Positions 15,544-25,200 of a stretch of DNA of 41,593 bases are shown piece after piece; position 1 is the stretch's first letter; every line of letters begins with the position of its first letter. The notes under the pieces were generated by a model. That model saw only the letters and a program-made list of their open reading frames with translations. It searched no databases and was not told the DNA's origin. The stretch comes from Opitutia bacterium (GTDB lineage: Bacteria > Verrucomicrobiota > Verrucomicrobiae > Opitutales > Opitutaceae), in assembly GCA_947442255.1 (NCBI GenBank), contig CANEVO010000021.1, forward strand, positions 1 to 41,593, read 5' to 3'. The translations under genes and the position numbers were made by a program.

Positions 15544-16265
15544 GGCGCCGCTCCTCCGGCCGCAAAATCGATTCGGACCGTATCGAGCTGCACGTAGCCT
15601 TCCGGCAAACGCGAGGTCCACACGGGATAGTCGCGGCCGGCGCGCAGGAGATGCGGGTCGCCCCGGATTTCACCCATCGGGTGAATCTCGAGGGGAAAGA
15701 GCACGAGCATGATGTTCACGTTCACATTCGAGAGGATCGTACGGAGCGGATGAAAGCCGTAAAAGTCCTGGCGATCGTGCCGCGCCTTGAGGCAGGTCCA
15801 CTGGCTTTCGTCGGGGGTGGCTACAATTGTCTGCTCAGACCATTCCGGGCCGACGGCGATCGGCTGGCCGGTGAGCAGCCAGCCGGAGACGGTCTCGCCG
15901 ACGCGTCCTTGGACGAGCAATACGAGCTGCGCGCCCTTCAGCTCGAGTTCGCCGCGGACGCGGACCGAGACGCGGGCGTGGGTGAAATCGAGCGGGTACT
16001 TCTGCTCGGCAAAGGGGTTCGGACCCGCGATCTCCTTGTGATGATCCGAGAACGGACCGCGCAGATTCAGGCTGAACAGCATGTGGATGTAGCCGGCGCC
16101 GGGCGGGGCGTGGTTGTAATCGATCCACCACGGACTCCGCGAAGTCACGACGCCGTTCTCCCGCACCAAGGGCTGGAGACCGAGATGATTGCCGCCCCAG
16201 CCCCACCAGCCGCCGGTGTGCTGATCGAAGGTTTCGAGATAGGTGCACGGAGCGGTTTGTGCCAT
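15540..16265 (-). CDS. Conserved hypothetical protein, probable carbohydrate-related beta-sandwich
   Basis: A 241-residue protein, rich in Trp and Gly. It contains YLETFDQHTGGWWGWGG, VTSRSPWWIDYNHAPPGAGY, ARVSVRVRGELELKGAQLVL, and SRLPEGYVQLDTVRIDF near the end. The alternation of aromatic and short hydrophobic strands suggests a beta-sandwich of the laminin-G or carbohydrate-binding kind, but I do not recognise a named family. No signal peptide is seen from the ATG at 16265; a TTG at 16304 would not supply one. The stop codon overlaps the ATG of the decayed propeller gene (TGA/ATG in four bases), so the two formed an operon. This suggests a shared role in handling a sugar substrate. It appears intact although its partner is broken. 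Confidence 0.65.
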   Translation of the reverse strand: MAQTAPCTYLETFDQHTGGWWGWGGNHLGLQPLVRENGVVTSRSPWWIDYNHAPPGAGYIHMLFSLNLRGPFSDHHKEIAGPNPFAEQKYPLDFTHARVSVRVRGELELKGAQLVLLVQGRVGETVSGWLLTGQPIAVGPEWSEQTIVATPDESQWTCLKARHDRQDFYGFHPLRTILSNVNVNIMLVLFPLEIHPMGEIRGDPHLLRAGRDYPVWTSRLPEGYVQLDTVRIDFAAGGAAP

Positions 16266-16319
16266 GCCCAAACCGTTGGAGGTGCCGTCGGACGTGTCGA
16301 GCAACCGGTGAACCGAGGC

Positions 16320-16397
16320 CCCGGCTTCAGACCGGTTGAGTCTGAAACCAGAAAGCGATGAAGCGGGACTCGGTTCCTGGCTTCCGGCTCAACCCAG
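16320..16397. repeat. Palindromic repeat family B, left-type unit
   Basis: GGCTTCAGACCGGTTGAGTC, TGAAACCAGAAAG and GGTTCCTGGCTTCCGGCTCA in turn form an imperfect inverted repeat. It lies in the gap between two divergent genes and covers the in-frame ATG at 16358 upstream of the methylase, which argues against that ATG as the start. Confidence 0.6.
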
Positions 16398-16456
16398 ATA
16401 CCCTTCGCCGTTCGAAGCCCATTGACCGATCTTTCCGGCTCGGGCTATTTCGCGCG

Positions 16457-17308
16457 GTGCAGTTGCAGCGAACGTTTCTCAAATGGGCGGGAGGCAAGAC
16501 GAAGCTGGTGTCCGTCATTCGTGGTCTTGTCCCGACCGATGCGAAGCGCCTGATCGAGCCCTTCGTCGGCAGCGGCGCGGTCGCGATCAACCTCGATTTC
16601 CCCGCCGCGATCCTCGCGGACGGCAACGCCGACCTTATGGGCGTGTATCGCGAACTGCAGCGCGGCGGAAAACGCTTCATGGCCCAATGCGAGCGCCTGT
16701 TCACTCCGGACGCGAATTCCGCCGACGTGTACTATGAGCGCCGCGCCGAGTTCAACACGACGACCGATCGCCGGCGGAAGGCCGCGCTTTTTGTTTACTT
16801 GAACCGGCACGGCTACAACGGCCTCTGCCGCTACAATTCCCGCGGTGGCTTCAATGTGCCATTCGGACGGTACAAGGCCCCGGGATTTCCGGCCGCACCC
16901 ATGGCCGTCTTTCATGATCGGCTCGCCCGCTGCGAACTCCAGGCCGCGGACTTCCGGCCCATTATCGCGGCGGCGGGTCCGGGCGATTTCGTGTACTGCG
17001 ATCCGCCGTACGTGCCGGCCAGCGCCACCGCGAATTTCACGGCCTACAGCAAAACCGCGTTTGGGCCGATCGAGCAGGCGGACCTCGCGAAGGCGTGCCG
17101 CGACGCCGCCCTGCGTGGTGCCTGCGCGGTGATCTCGAACCACGACAATTCCACGACCCGCGCCCTGTATGCTGGCGCCGACGAACGCCACGAACTGCTC
17201 GTTGGTCGGCGGATCAGTTGCCGGCCCGGCGGGCGCACCGCCGTGCCCGAGTTGATCGTGGTCTATCGTCCCCGCCGGCAGAAACACGGCGACGCGTCGG
17301 CGGCCTAG
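16457..17308 (+). CDS. Orphan DNA adenine N6-methyltransferase, Dam/D12 class
   Basis: A 283-residue amino-methyltransferase. The SAM-binding N-terminus RTFLKWAGGKTKLVSVIRGL and the motif EPFVGSGAVAINL are those of the D12 class that includes E. coli Dam (GATC) and M.EcoRV-like enzymes. GYNGLCRYNSRGGFNVPFGR is the family's central segment, and the catalytic motif IV is YCDPPY near residue 180. VISNHDN follows, as in Dam. Length and start fit Dam (278 residues). I chose the GTG at 16457, which places FLKWAGG seven residues in, as in Dam; the upstream ATG at 16358 lies in a repeat. No restriction enzyme gene adjoins it, so it may act in regulation, repair or as a stray modification enzyme. Target site GATC is inferred from family only. 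Confidence 0.88.
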   Translation: MQLQRTFLKWAGGKTKLVSVIRGLVPTDAKRLIEPFVGSGAVAINLDFPAAILADGNADLMGVYRELQRGGKRFMAQCERLFTPDANSADVYYERRAEFNTTTDRRRKAALFVYLNRHGYNGLCRYNSRGGFNVPFGRYKAPGFPAAPMAVFHDRLARCELQAADFRPIIAAAGPGDFVYCDPPYVPASATANFTAYSKTAFGPIEQADLAKACRDAALRGACAVISNHDNSTTRALYAGADERHELLVGRRISCRPGGRTAVPELIVVYRPRRQKHGDASAA

Positions 17309-17465
17309 CTGGGTTCTTGCAGTTGATGTCGGGCCGGCGTTCGCCGCCGGGCCCGATTTCCTTCAAGTATTCGGGCCGGCCGGCCAGCGTCAGCCCTACC
17401 CCAGTCAGTTTCAGGCATTCACGGTGGAGGAGGAGCCCAACTGCATGAGTCCGGCCCGCCCGCGC

Positions 17466-18776
17466 TCACTTCTTCCACTGCCGATCCGCGAAATTGAGGT
17501 ACTGCGCCCAATCGTAGGCCGTGATGTCGTGGACGCCGGTCCGCAGGTGATACGCGAGCACCCCTGAGCTCACCGGGCGGTCGGGGGCCGGCTGACGATC
17601 CACGTCCAACCCCTTCAGGCCAAAGAGCGCATACACCGGTTCCGCCGCCTTGAGGGCGAGGAATTCACCGTTCGGATCCGCATGGAGGTCCTCGCTGGCG
17701 CTCGCCACGTAGAGCGGCCGAGGAGCGATCAGGGCCAGCAACTCGTGGGTGTCGATCGGCAGTTGATCCTCGCGGCCGCCGAAGGTGGCATACTGGCGCG
17801 CAAACCAGTGCGGAAAATTCCGCGCGATGTCGGCCACGGTCTCGCCGAAGTTCCGCCGCTCGAGGGCGGTGCCGCCGCAACCCGAGTTGTTGGAGATCAC
17901 AACAGCGAAGCGTTGATCCTGCGCGCCCGCCCAGAGCGCGGCCTTGCCCAGCCGCGAGTGGCCGTGCAGCGCGACGCGGCGCGCGTCGAGCTCCGGATCC
18001 GTTTCGAGATAATCCATGATGCGGCTGAGTCCCCACGCCCACATGCCGATCGCCGCCCACTCCCCCGGCGCCCGATCCGCATTCACCCGGCCGCCGAGCA
18101 ATCCGCCCAGCGCCTCGGGTTCGGCGCCGGACCGATCAGGGCAGACATCACCATAATACGCCGTGGCGGTCGCGTAGCCGCGGGCCAGCACCGTCTCGAG
18201 ATCCCAGCGCGAGGCATGCGCTCCCCGCGTGCCTTCGGTCGCACGATGATCGACCACCTTCGCGTCAGGATTGGCGCGCATCCAGGCGGTCGAGATCGGG
18301 ACGCCCGGATCCACGGTCACGCACGCGTTGCCATAGTAGTTGTAACCGAGGAACAGCGGCCACTTCCCCGACGCACCCGACGCACCCGGCGCGCCCGGCG
18401 GCTGGTAGATCAGCACGTCAATCTTCCGGCCGGAGGCTTTGTCCCCGAACCAGATCGTCACCTGCTTCCGCACCGCCTTGCCACCGAGCGCGGCGCGATC
18501 GACCGAGGTCACTTCGAAGCGCATTTCCGCGGGCCGGCCCAAGGGCGTGCGGCCGTAGACATTGGCCGCGAACAGATCGAGCAGCTCGCCTCGCCGTTGC
18601 GTCTGCCAGGCCGCAGCATCCGCGATGCGGCGGCCGGCGATCGTCGTGAGCGGATCCGGCAACGTGTACGGACGCACCTTGCTCTCATCGAGGTTCCCGG
18701 GCGGACCGTCCGCGGCGGAAATTCCGTTCGCCCCACTCAGCATGGCCCCGACGATTAGCAGCGCGCGCAGGTTCAT
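17466..18776 (-). CDS. CE15-type glucuronoyl esterase, secreted
   Basis: A 436-residue alpha/beta-hydrolase with a signal peptide (MNLRALLIVGAMLSGANGIS). Carbohydrate esterase family 15 splits the ester bond between glucuronoxylan and lignin, in the periplasm or outside the cell. The nucleophile motif is GHSRLGKAALW with Ser at about 274. SNNSGCGGTALERRNFGE follows, a CE15 signature that includes a glutamate used as acid residue in some bacterial members. The catalytic His is in GVHDITAYDW near residue 416. LFLGYNYYGN is the oxyanion-side strand. Opitutus species carry several such enzymes. No xylanase lies nearby, so it acts alone or with distant genes. Confidence 0.9.
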   Translation of the reverse strand: MNLRALLIVGAMLSGANGISAADGPPGNLDESKVRPYTLPDPLTTIAGRRIADAAAWQTQRRGELLDLFAANVYGRTPLGRPAEMRFEVTSVDRAALGGKAVRKQVTIWFGDKASGRKIDVLIYQPPGAPGASGASGKWPLFLGYNYYGNACVTVDPGVPISTAWMRANPDAKVVDHRATEGTRGAHASRWDLETVLARGYATATAYYGDVCPDRSGAEPEALGGLLGGRVNADRAPGEWAAIGMWAWGLSRIMDYLETDPELDARRVALHGHSRLGKAALWAGAQDQRFAVVISNNSGCGGTALERRNFGETVADIARNFPHWFARQYATFGGREDQLPIDTHELLALIAPRPLYVASASEDLHADPNGEFLALKAAEPVYALFGLKGLDVDRQPAPDRPVSSGVLAYHLRTGVHDITAYDWAQYLNFADRQWKK

Positions 18777-18822
18777 GCCGAATGAAGTCGCACGCGGCGC
18801 TCACCCGGCAAGCCCGTTTGAT

Positions 18823-19222
18823 GTGGCATGGGTCTCCCAACCCATGAATTCACGTTCGGGACGATCTCGAAGGGGTCCAACTCAGACCAACCGCGGATTG
18901 CGCGGATTTCGCAGATAAAAAACATTTCAGCCGGATGATCGAAGCGAGCGGCAGCGCTGGGCGCTTGGTCGCTTCGATCGGCCTGCGGCGGATCCAGCCA
19001 AGCCGATAAACGCCCGTTTCTTTGGCTGTGGGTCCGTCGCTTGCCAACTCTCCGAGTCCGAATGCGCCCACGACGGTGCCGCCAAAGCGGGAACTAAGTG
19101 AGCGCATTCATCCGCCGCCTTGGTTTGGAATCCGCGCCATCCGTGACATCCGCGGTTAAAGAGTGCCGGGTGCTATGGCTACGTTTGCGAATGGTCTTCA
19201 CGGGTCGGGAGACCCGTGCCAC
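18823..19222. repeat. Palindromic repeat family A, copy 4, arms split by an insert
   Basis: The left arm GTGGCATGGGTCTCCCAACC with CATGAA is at 18823-18848 and the right arm TTCACGGGTCGGGAGACCCG with TGCCAC at 19197-19222. In all other copies 20-25 bases separate the arms; here about 350 do, and a family D palindrome lies between them. This looks like one family A element with another element inserted. The whole 541-base gap 18777-19317 has no gene. Confidence 0.75.
18884..19168. repeat. Palindromic repeat family D, copy 1
   Basis: Outer arms ACCAACCGCGGATTGCGCGG (from 18889) and CATCCGTGACATCCGCGGTT (to about 19157) are inverted copies. An inner segment GCGCATTCATCCG matches a segment of the copy at 37056. 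About 200 bases in between have no coding signal. Confidence 0.65.
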
Positions 19223-19317
19223 GCGACGTATCGGGTTTTCCGCTGGGAAACGCATCCGGGCGCACTACCGTCCGTCTCCCCTCCCCGTCGGCCCGGCGCG
19301 ACCGAGCGGCTGATTGC

Positions 19318-20709
19318 ATGAAATCGTTCTCCCTCCTTTCCCTGCTCGGCCTCCTTGCCCTCCCCATGATCCCAGCCCGCGCCCAATCCCCCGGCGACCC
19401 TGCCCCGTTCCGGCTCGTCATGCTGGACCCCGGGCACTTTCACGCCGCGCTGCTCCAAAAGGGCATGTACCCGCAGATCGATCCCAACGTGCGTGTCTAC
19501 GCCCCGAAGGGCGCTGACGTGCAGGAGCATCTCAAGCGGGTGAACGCCTACAACTCGCGCGCGACCGATCCGACGCAGTGGAAGGCGACCACCTACACGG
19601 GCCCGGATTTTTTTGCGCGCCTGCTGCATGAGAAGGCGGGCAACGTCGTCGTGATGTCGGGCAACAACCGCGACAAGCCCGCGCGCATCCTTCCGATCGT
19701 CGAGGCCGGCCTGGATGTCCTCGCGGACAAGCCGATGGTAATCGAGCCCGACGGTTTTCCGGCGCTGGAACACGCGTTCGCCGCGGCGCAGGCGAAAGGC
19801 GCCATCCTTTACGACATCATGACCGAGCGGTCGGAGATCACCAACCTCCTCCAGCGGGAATTCGCCCTGCAGCGGAATGTCTTCGGCCAGCTCGCGACCG
19901 GCACGCCGGAAAATCCGGCCGTGGTGATGGAGAGCGTCCACTATTACTTCAAGACCGTCTCAGGGGCGGCGCTGAAACGGCCGGCCTGGTTCTTCGACGT
20001 GACCCAATCGGGCGAAGGCATTTCCGATGTCGGCACCCATCTCGTGGACCTCGTGCAGTGGGAGTGCTTTCCCGATCAGGCCATCGATCACACGAAGGAC
20101 ATCGAGATAATCTCGGCGCGGCGCTGGCCCACGACGCTGACGCCCGCCCAGTTCAAAACGGTGACCGGGCTGGGCACGTTTCCCGATTACCTCCGGCCGA
20201 CCGTGAAGGACGGCGCCCTGGCGGTTTTCGCCACCAACGAGGTCAGCTATCGGATCAAGGGCATTCACGCCAAGGTGATCGCCCGTTGGGACTACGAGGC
20301 GGTGCCGGGTACGGGTGACACCCATTATTCCCTGCTGCGCGGCACCAAGTGCAATCTGGTGATCCGGCAGGGTGCGGCGGAGAACCACCAGCCGACGCTC
20401 TACCTCGAGGCGGCCGAGGACACGGATCCGTTGACGTTCCGCCGCGTGCTCCTGCCGGCGCTGCTGGAAATCCAGCGCAAGTATCCGGGCGTCGACGTCC
20501 TGCCGATGGAGACGTCGTGGAAAATCGTGATCCCACCCCAGTACCACGTCGGCCACGAAGCGCACTTCGCCGCCGTCATCGAACGTTTCCTCGGCTACCT
20601 CCGGACCCGCCAGCTCCCCGCCTGGGAGGTGCCGAACATGCTGGCCAAGTACTCTACCACGACCCGCGCGGTCGAACTCGCGCGCCGCAACCCCCAGGGA
20701 ACGCCATGA
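19318..20709 (+). CDS. Secreted Gfo/Idh/MocA-like oxidoreductase with PF16490-type C-terminus
   Basis: A 463-residue protein with a Sec signal peptide (MKSFSLLSLLGLLALPMIPA, cleavage near RAQ-SP). The mature N-terminus FRLVMLDPGHFHAALLQKGM replaces the normal GxGxxG dinucleotide loop with the LDPGHFHAALxQK form known from exported oxidoreductases of this kind. ADKPMVIEPDGF corresponds to the EKPM catalytic region, and GEGISDVGTHLVDLVQWE to the conserved GGxxxDxGxHxxD helix. The C-terminal half fits the putative oxidoreductase C-terminal domain. It is probably an NAD(P)-retaining sugar enzyme, but export makes the cofactor question open, because no twin-arginine motif is present. Its stop overlaps the start of the acetylesterase gene. 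Confidence 0.85.
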   Translation: MKSFSLLSLLGLLALPMIPARAQSPGDPAPFRLVMLDPGHFHAALLQKGMYPQIDPNVRVYAPKGADVQEHLKRVNAYNSRATDPTQWKATTYTGPDFFARLLHEKAGNVVVMSGNNRDKPARILPIVEAGLDVLADKPMVIEPDGFPALEHAFAAAQAKGAILYDIMTERSEITNLLQREFALQRNVFGQLATGTPENPAVVMESVHYYFKTVSGAALKRPAWFFDVTQSGEGISDVGTHLVDLVQWECFPDQAIDHTKDIEIISARRWPTTLTPAQFKTVTGLGTFPDYLRPTVKDGALAVFATNEVSYRIKGIHAKVIARWDYEAVPGTGDTHYSLLRGTKCNLVIRQGAAENHQPTLYLEAAEDTDPLTFRRVLLPALLEIQRKYPGVDVLPMETSWKIVIPPQYHVGHEAHFAAVIERFLGYLRTRQLPAWEVPNMLAKYSTTTRAVELARRNPQGTP

Positions 20710-22238
20710 AAACCTCCGTCCGATTCCTCGCGCTCCTGTGCACCCTCGTTCCGGCCTTGCGAGCGGATGTCACCCCCGCGCCGCTGTTCACCGATGGCGC
20801 CGTGCTGCAGCGCGACAAGCCGGTCGCCATCTGGGGTCAGGCCGATCCGCGTGAGAAAGTGACTGTCACCTTTGGCGAGCAGAGGCGGGAGTCCACCGCC
20901 GGTGCGGACGGCCGCTGGATCGTTTATCTCGATGCGCTGGCGCTGTCCCGCGACGGGACGGAACTCGTCATCGCCGGCCGCAACACGATCACGGTGCGGG
21001 ACGTGGTGGTGGGCGATGTGTGGCTGTGCTCCGGCCAGTCGAATATGGAATTCGCCGTGAGCCGTGCCCTCCATGGCGCGCAGGAAGCGGCGGCGGCGAA
21101 TTTTCCGCTCGTGCGGCACGTGAAGATCGATCGCACCGTCGCGGAATCCGCGGCCGTGCGCGTGCGCGCGACGGGTTGGAAACCTGCCACGCCCGAGCAC
21201 GCCGGCAGTTTCACCGCGGTGGGTTACTTTTTCGCCCGCGAGCTTCATCAGAAGACCGGCGTGCCGATTGGGATCGTCCACAGCTCGTGGGGCGGTACAC
21301 CGATCGAGTCCTGGATGAGCACCGCGGCCCTCACGAGCGATCCGGCCTTTGCCATCGCCGGCGCGCGGTGGCGACAGATGGTGGCGGATTATCCCGCGGC
21401 CAGGACGGCCCACGAATCCTCGCTCGCCGAATGGACCAAGGCGGAAGCCGCCGCGAAAGCGCAGGGCGCCCCGGCGCTCGCGGCGTTCATGAAAAAAAGT
21501 CCGCGCCCGCGGGCCCCGCGCGGCCCGGGCGACCCCTGGACGCCCGCGGGTCTGTTCAATGGCATGATTCATCCGCTGCTGCCCTACGGCCTGCGCGGCA
21601 TCCTGTGGTACCAGGGCGAATCGAACGCGCCTCGCGCCGCGGAGTATCGTCCCCTCTTTGCCGCCCTCATCACCACCTGGCGCGCGCACTTCGGCCAGCC
21701 GGAGCTTCCCTTTTATTGGGTGAATCTCGCCGACTTTGCCCCGGCCGATGATCCCAGCGGACGAAGCTATGCGTTCCTGCGCGAGGCGCAGACCCGGACC
21801 CTCGATCTGCCGAACACGGCGCAGGCGATCGCGATCGATGTCGGCGAGCGCGACGACATCCACCCGGCCAACAAACAGGAAGTCGCCCGCCGGCTCGCCC
21901 TGGTCGCGAGGAACCGCCTGTATGGACTCGTCGGTGACGACTCCGGCCCGACGTTTGCCAGTGTCACGCGCGAAGGCGCCAACCTGCGGGTGCGGTTCAC
22001 CCACGTGAGCACCGGGCTCATCGCGGCGGAGAAGCCGCCACAAGCGCTGGAAGTAGCCGGAGCGGATCGCGTGTTTCAGCGGGCCAAGGGACGGATCGAG
22101 CGCGATACCCTGCTCGTCTCGACCCCCGGGGTGAAGGAACCCGTCGCCGTCCGCTACGCCTGGGAGAATTCTCCCGAGGCGAACCTTTATAACGGCGCCG
22201 GGCTGCCGGCCGTCCCGTTTCGATCAGACGACTGGTAA
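20706..22238 (+). CDS. Sialate O-acetylesterase family protein, secreted
   Basis: A 510-residue SGNH-type esterase with a signal peptide (MKTSVRFLALLCTLVPALRA). The N-terminal beta domain has PLFTDGAVLQRDKPVAIWG. The nucleophile block is VWLCSGQSNMEF with Ser at 112. VGYFFARELHQKTGVPIGIV and SSWGGTPIESWM are the second block, GILWYQGESNA the third, and ERDDIHPANKQEVARRLAL holds the Asp-x-x-His pair. It removes O-acetyl groups from sialic acids or from plant acetylated glycans, which many environmental members do. It starts inside the stop of the oxidoreductase gene (ATGA overlap), so translation is coupled. With the CE15 esterase nearby, a plant polysaccharide role is as likely as a sialic acid role. 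Confidence 0.9.
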   Translation: MKTSVRFLALLCTLVPALRADVTPAPLFTDGAVLQRDKPVAIWGQADPREKVTVTFGEQRRESTAGADGRWIVYLDALALSRDGTELVIAGRNTITVRDVVVGDVWLCSGQSNMEFAVSRALHGAQEAAAANFPLVRHVKIDRTVAESAAVRVRATGWKPATPEHAGSFTAVGYFFARELHQKTGVPIGIVHSSWGGTPIESWMSTAALTSDPAFAIAGARWRQMVADYPAARTAHESSLAEWTKAEAAAKAQGAPALAAFMKKSPRPRAPRGPGDPWTPAGLFNGMIHPLLPYGLRGILWYQGESNAPRAAEYRPLFAALITTWRAHFGQPELPFYWVNLADFAPADDPSGRSYAFLREAQTRTLDLPNTAQAIAIDVGERDDIHPANKQEVARRLALVARNRLYGLVGDDSGPTFASVTREGANLRVRFTHVSTGLIAAEKPPQALEVAGADRVFQRAKGRIERDTLLVSTPGVKEPVAVRYAWENSPEANLYNGAGLPAVPFRSDDW

Positions 22239-22253
22239 TCCGCGCTTCGCGGA

Positions 22254-25200
22254 CTAGCGGACTTCGTAGATTTCCAGGAGTGCGGACCCCGCGATACCGC
22301 TGCCGGAGTTCACCTGAATCGTGTAGGCACCGGCCGGCAGCGTCGCGACCACGGCCGCGTCCTTGCTGCCCGCCGTGAGGCTGAAGGCACCGGAGTTCTG
22401 CGCGGCGGCGGAGACCGTCGTCACGCTCGACACCCAGTTGTCGTTGCTCCCGAGAGCGGAGCCGACGGCATCATAAAGGGTGAGCGAAGGATCGGGCACC
22501 ACGGCATCCGTCGTGTAGGCAGCCAGGCCCGGCCCGACCGCGCGCAACAGCACCTTCGCGGCGGTACCGCCGCCGATGACGAATCCGCTGATCAACGCAT
22601 CGTTGCCCGCGCCGGCCCGGCCCAGGCTGGACACATTGACCAGGCGCGAAGCGGTGCCGGTGCCCGCATCATAGATTTCGGCGAGCGCCACGCCGCCGGT
22701 GCCGCGCGGATCCGTGATTTGAATCGTGTAGTTGCCGGGCGCGAGCGTGACGAGCAGCGCGCTGTCAGCGCTGCCGCTCGCCAACGGAAATGCACCCGTG
22801 CGGACCGCGGCCTCTGCCAGCGCGGAGGCGCTGGCCCAACCCTCGTTCTGCGTAATAAAACTGCCGCTGCCGGCACGGGAGAGTTCGAGCCGGGTCGCCC
22901 GCAGGGCGTTCTCGACTCTAAATTCGTCCAGGCCGGGACCGACGCCGCGGAGGAGGACGGGACGCGACTCCGTACCGACGATCGCAAAGCCCAGCACGAG
23001 CGGGCTGCCGGCGCCGACGCGGCCGCGGGTCGAGAGATTGACGAGACGTGCGGCGTTGGCCACGGCGCCATCCGAAGCGCTGGCGGCGACGATCTCCACC
23101 GTGCCTTCACCGGCGACGACGATGATGGTGCGGCGCGAGGCGATGCCCGTGAAGGGATCCACCACGACGACGGAGGCCGCGGACGCCGGCGAGGTGCTGG
23201 CCCCACCCTTCATCTCCAAGGTCGTCAGATCGTTCGTGGGAGCCGGGCTCGAGAAGCTGAACTGGCGAACCAGTTCGTAGAAACCAGAGGACGTACCGCC
23301 GACGGTGGGCGCGATACCGCGGGCGCGGATGTAGAACAAGCCGGTGGCGGGAAGCGAAAGTCCACCGACCTGCCAGTTCGCGGTGCCGGCGACCCGGGTG
23401 CCGAGGGCGAGTTGGACCCACGTCTGCCGGTCGAGGGAGAATTCGAAGATCGTCGCCGCGAGTTCGCCGCCGGTGCCGGAGCGATTCCAGAAAATCGCGG
23501 TGCGATTCGGAGCCACGCCGAGGGTCTGCTGGGCCGGGGCGGTCGGAGCCAGCCGGGCGAGCCCGACGCGATTCAGTCCGCCGACGAAGGTGAACCGTCC
23601 GCCGATGACCAGGCGTCCGTCGGCTTGGAGCGCGAGTGCCGTGACGGCCCCGTCCGGGGCCGGGTTGAAGGTCGCATCGACGGTGCCGTTGGCATTCAGG
23701 CGGGCCACGCGGGCCACGGCCAGACCACCAAGGCTGGTGAAGTCACCGGCCAAAATCGCGCGGCCGTCCGTCTGCAAGGTGATCGAGTGGAAGGAGGCGG
23801 TGCCGCTCGAGACGGGGGTGAACGTCGAGTCGGCGCTGCCATCGGCGTTGAGCCGGGTGAGGGTGTGGCGGACGCCGCTGCCCTCACTGAGCACGAGGAT
23901 TCGGCCATCGGACTGAACTGCCAGGCCGCGCACGGCGAGCCCGCTAAGGAGACCGGGCGCGGCGAGCGACGAGTCGAAACTGCCGTCAGCATTGAGGCGC
24001 GCGAGGCCGTTGCGGCTCTGGCCGCCGATGCTCGTGAAGGAACCGCCGACGAGAATCCGTCCATCCGCCTGCAGCGCCAAGGCGTAAACCGGCGCGTTGG
24101 CATTGGGATTGAAGGCCGCGTCGACCAAGCCATCGGCCGTGATCCGGGCGAGGCGATTGCGGGCGACTCCGCCAATCGTCGCGAAATTGCCGCCGATGAT
24201 CGTCTGGCTGCTGGGCAGGGCGAGCAGCGCGTTCACCGCGCCATCGGGCCGCGGCTGAAAGGACGCACTGACCGAGCCATTGTCGTTGAGGATGGCCAGG
24301 TTTCGCGCCGGCACTCCGCCCACAGAGGCGAAGGAGCCGCCGAGCATGATGGAGCCGGTGGGTTGCAGGCCGGTGAAATTGCCGCCCACGAGCACGCTGC
24401 CGTCGGACAGTGAGCCCACGGCGAAGACGTCGCCATTGACGTCGGGATTGAACCCGAGATCGACGGCGCCACTGCTGTTCACGCGCCCCAGGCCACTCCG
24501 GGTGATTGGCACCGTCTCGCTGGGGGACTGCAGCGTGGTGAAGGGACCCGCGACCACGACACTGCCGTCGGGCTGGACCGCGATATTCGTCACGGCGCTG
24601 TTCGCGCTGGGGTTGAAACCTGGGTCAAGCGTGCCGTCGACGTTCACCCGGGCAAGGTTGTTGCGCGTGATGCCGATGGCGCTGCCGTTGGGCTGGACGA
24701 TCGAGAACGCGCCGCCGAAGACCACCTGGCCATTCGTCTGCAGGGCGACCGCATTGACCGGGCCGTTGACATTCGGATCGAAGCTGGCGTCGAGTTTGCC
24801 GTCCGGGTTCAGCCGCACGATGTTGTTGCGCGTCTGGATCAAGGTCTGGCTGTCCGACTGCACGATGGTGAACTGGCCGCCGGCGATCACCTTGCCATCG
24901 CCCTGGATGACGAGGGTGCTGACCGGCGCGTTCGGGATCGTGGCAAAGGCGCGATCGAGCGTGCCGTCCGCATTCAGCCGGCCGATATAGGCCTGCGGCA
25001 CGGCGGCCACCTGGCCCTTGGGCACGAAGCCGGTGAAGCTGCCCCCGACGATCGCCTTGCCGTCGGCCTGCAGCGCGATCACGGATACCCGGCCGTTGGC
25101 GTTGGGATCGTAGTCGGCGTCGAGCGAACCGTTCTGATTGAGCCGGGCGATCCGGTTGCGGGTGACGCCGTTCACCGCGGTGAAAGCGCCCACGATGAGG

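Noticed and set aside
17682..18758. Plus-strand 358-residue frame over the CE15 esterase gene
   Set aside because: Antisense shadow: Arg/His-rich translation without conserved features; the minus frame has signal peptide and all CE15 motifs.
22719..24413. Long plus-strand open frame (564 residues) across the delta-60 gene
   Set aside because: It mirrors the minus-strand repeats in low-complexity Arg/Ala/Gly form and lacks any domain; the minus frame has signal peptide and repeats.
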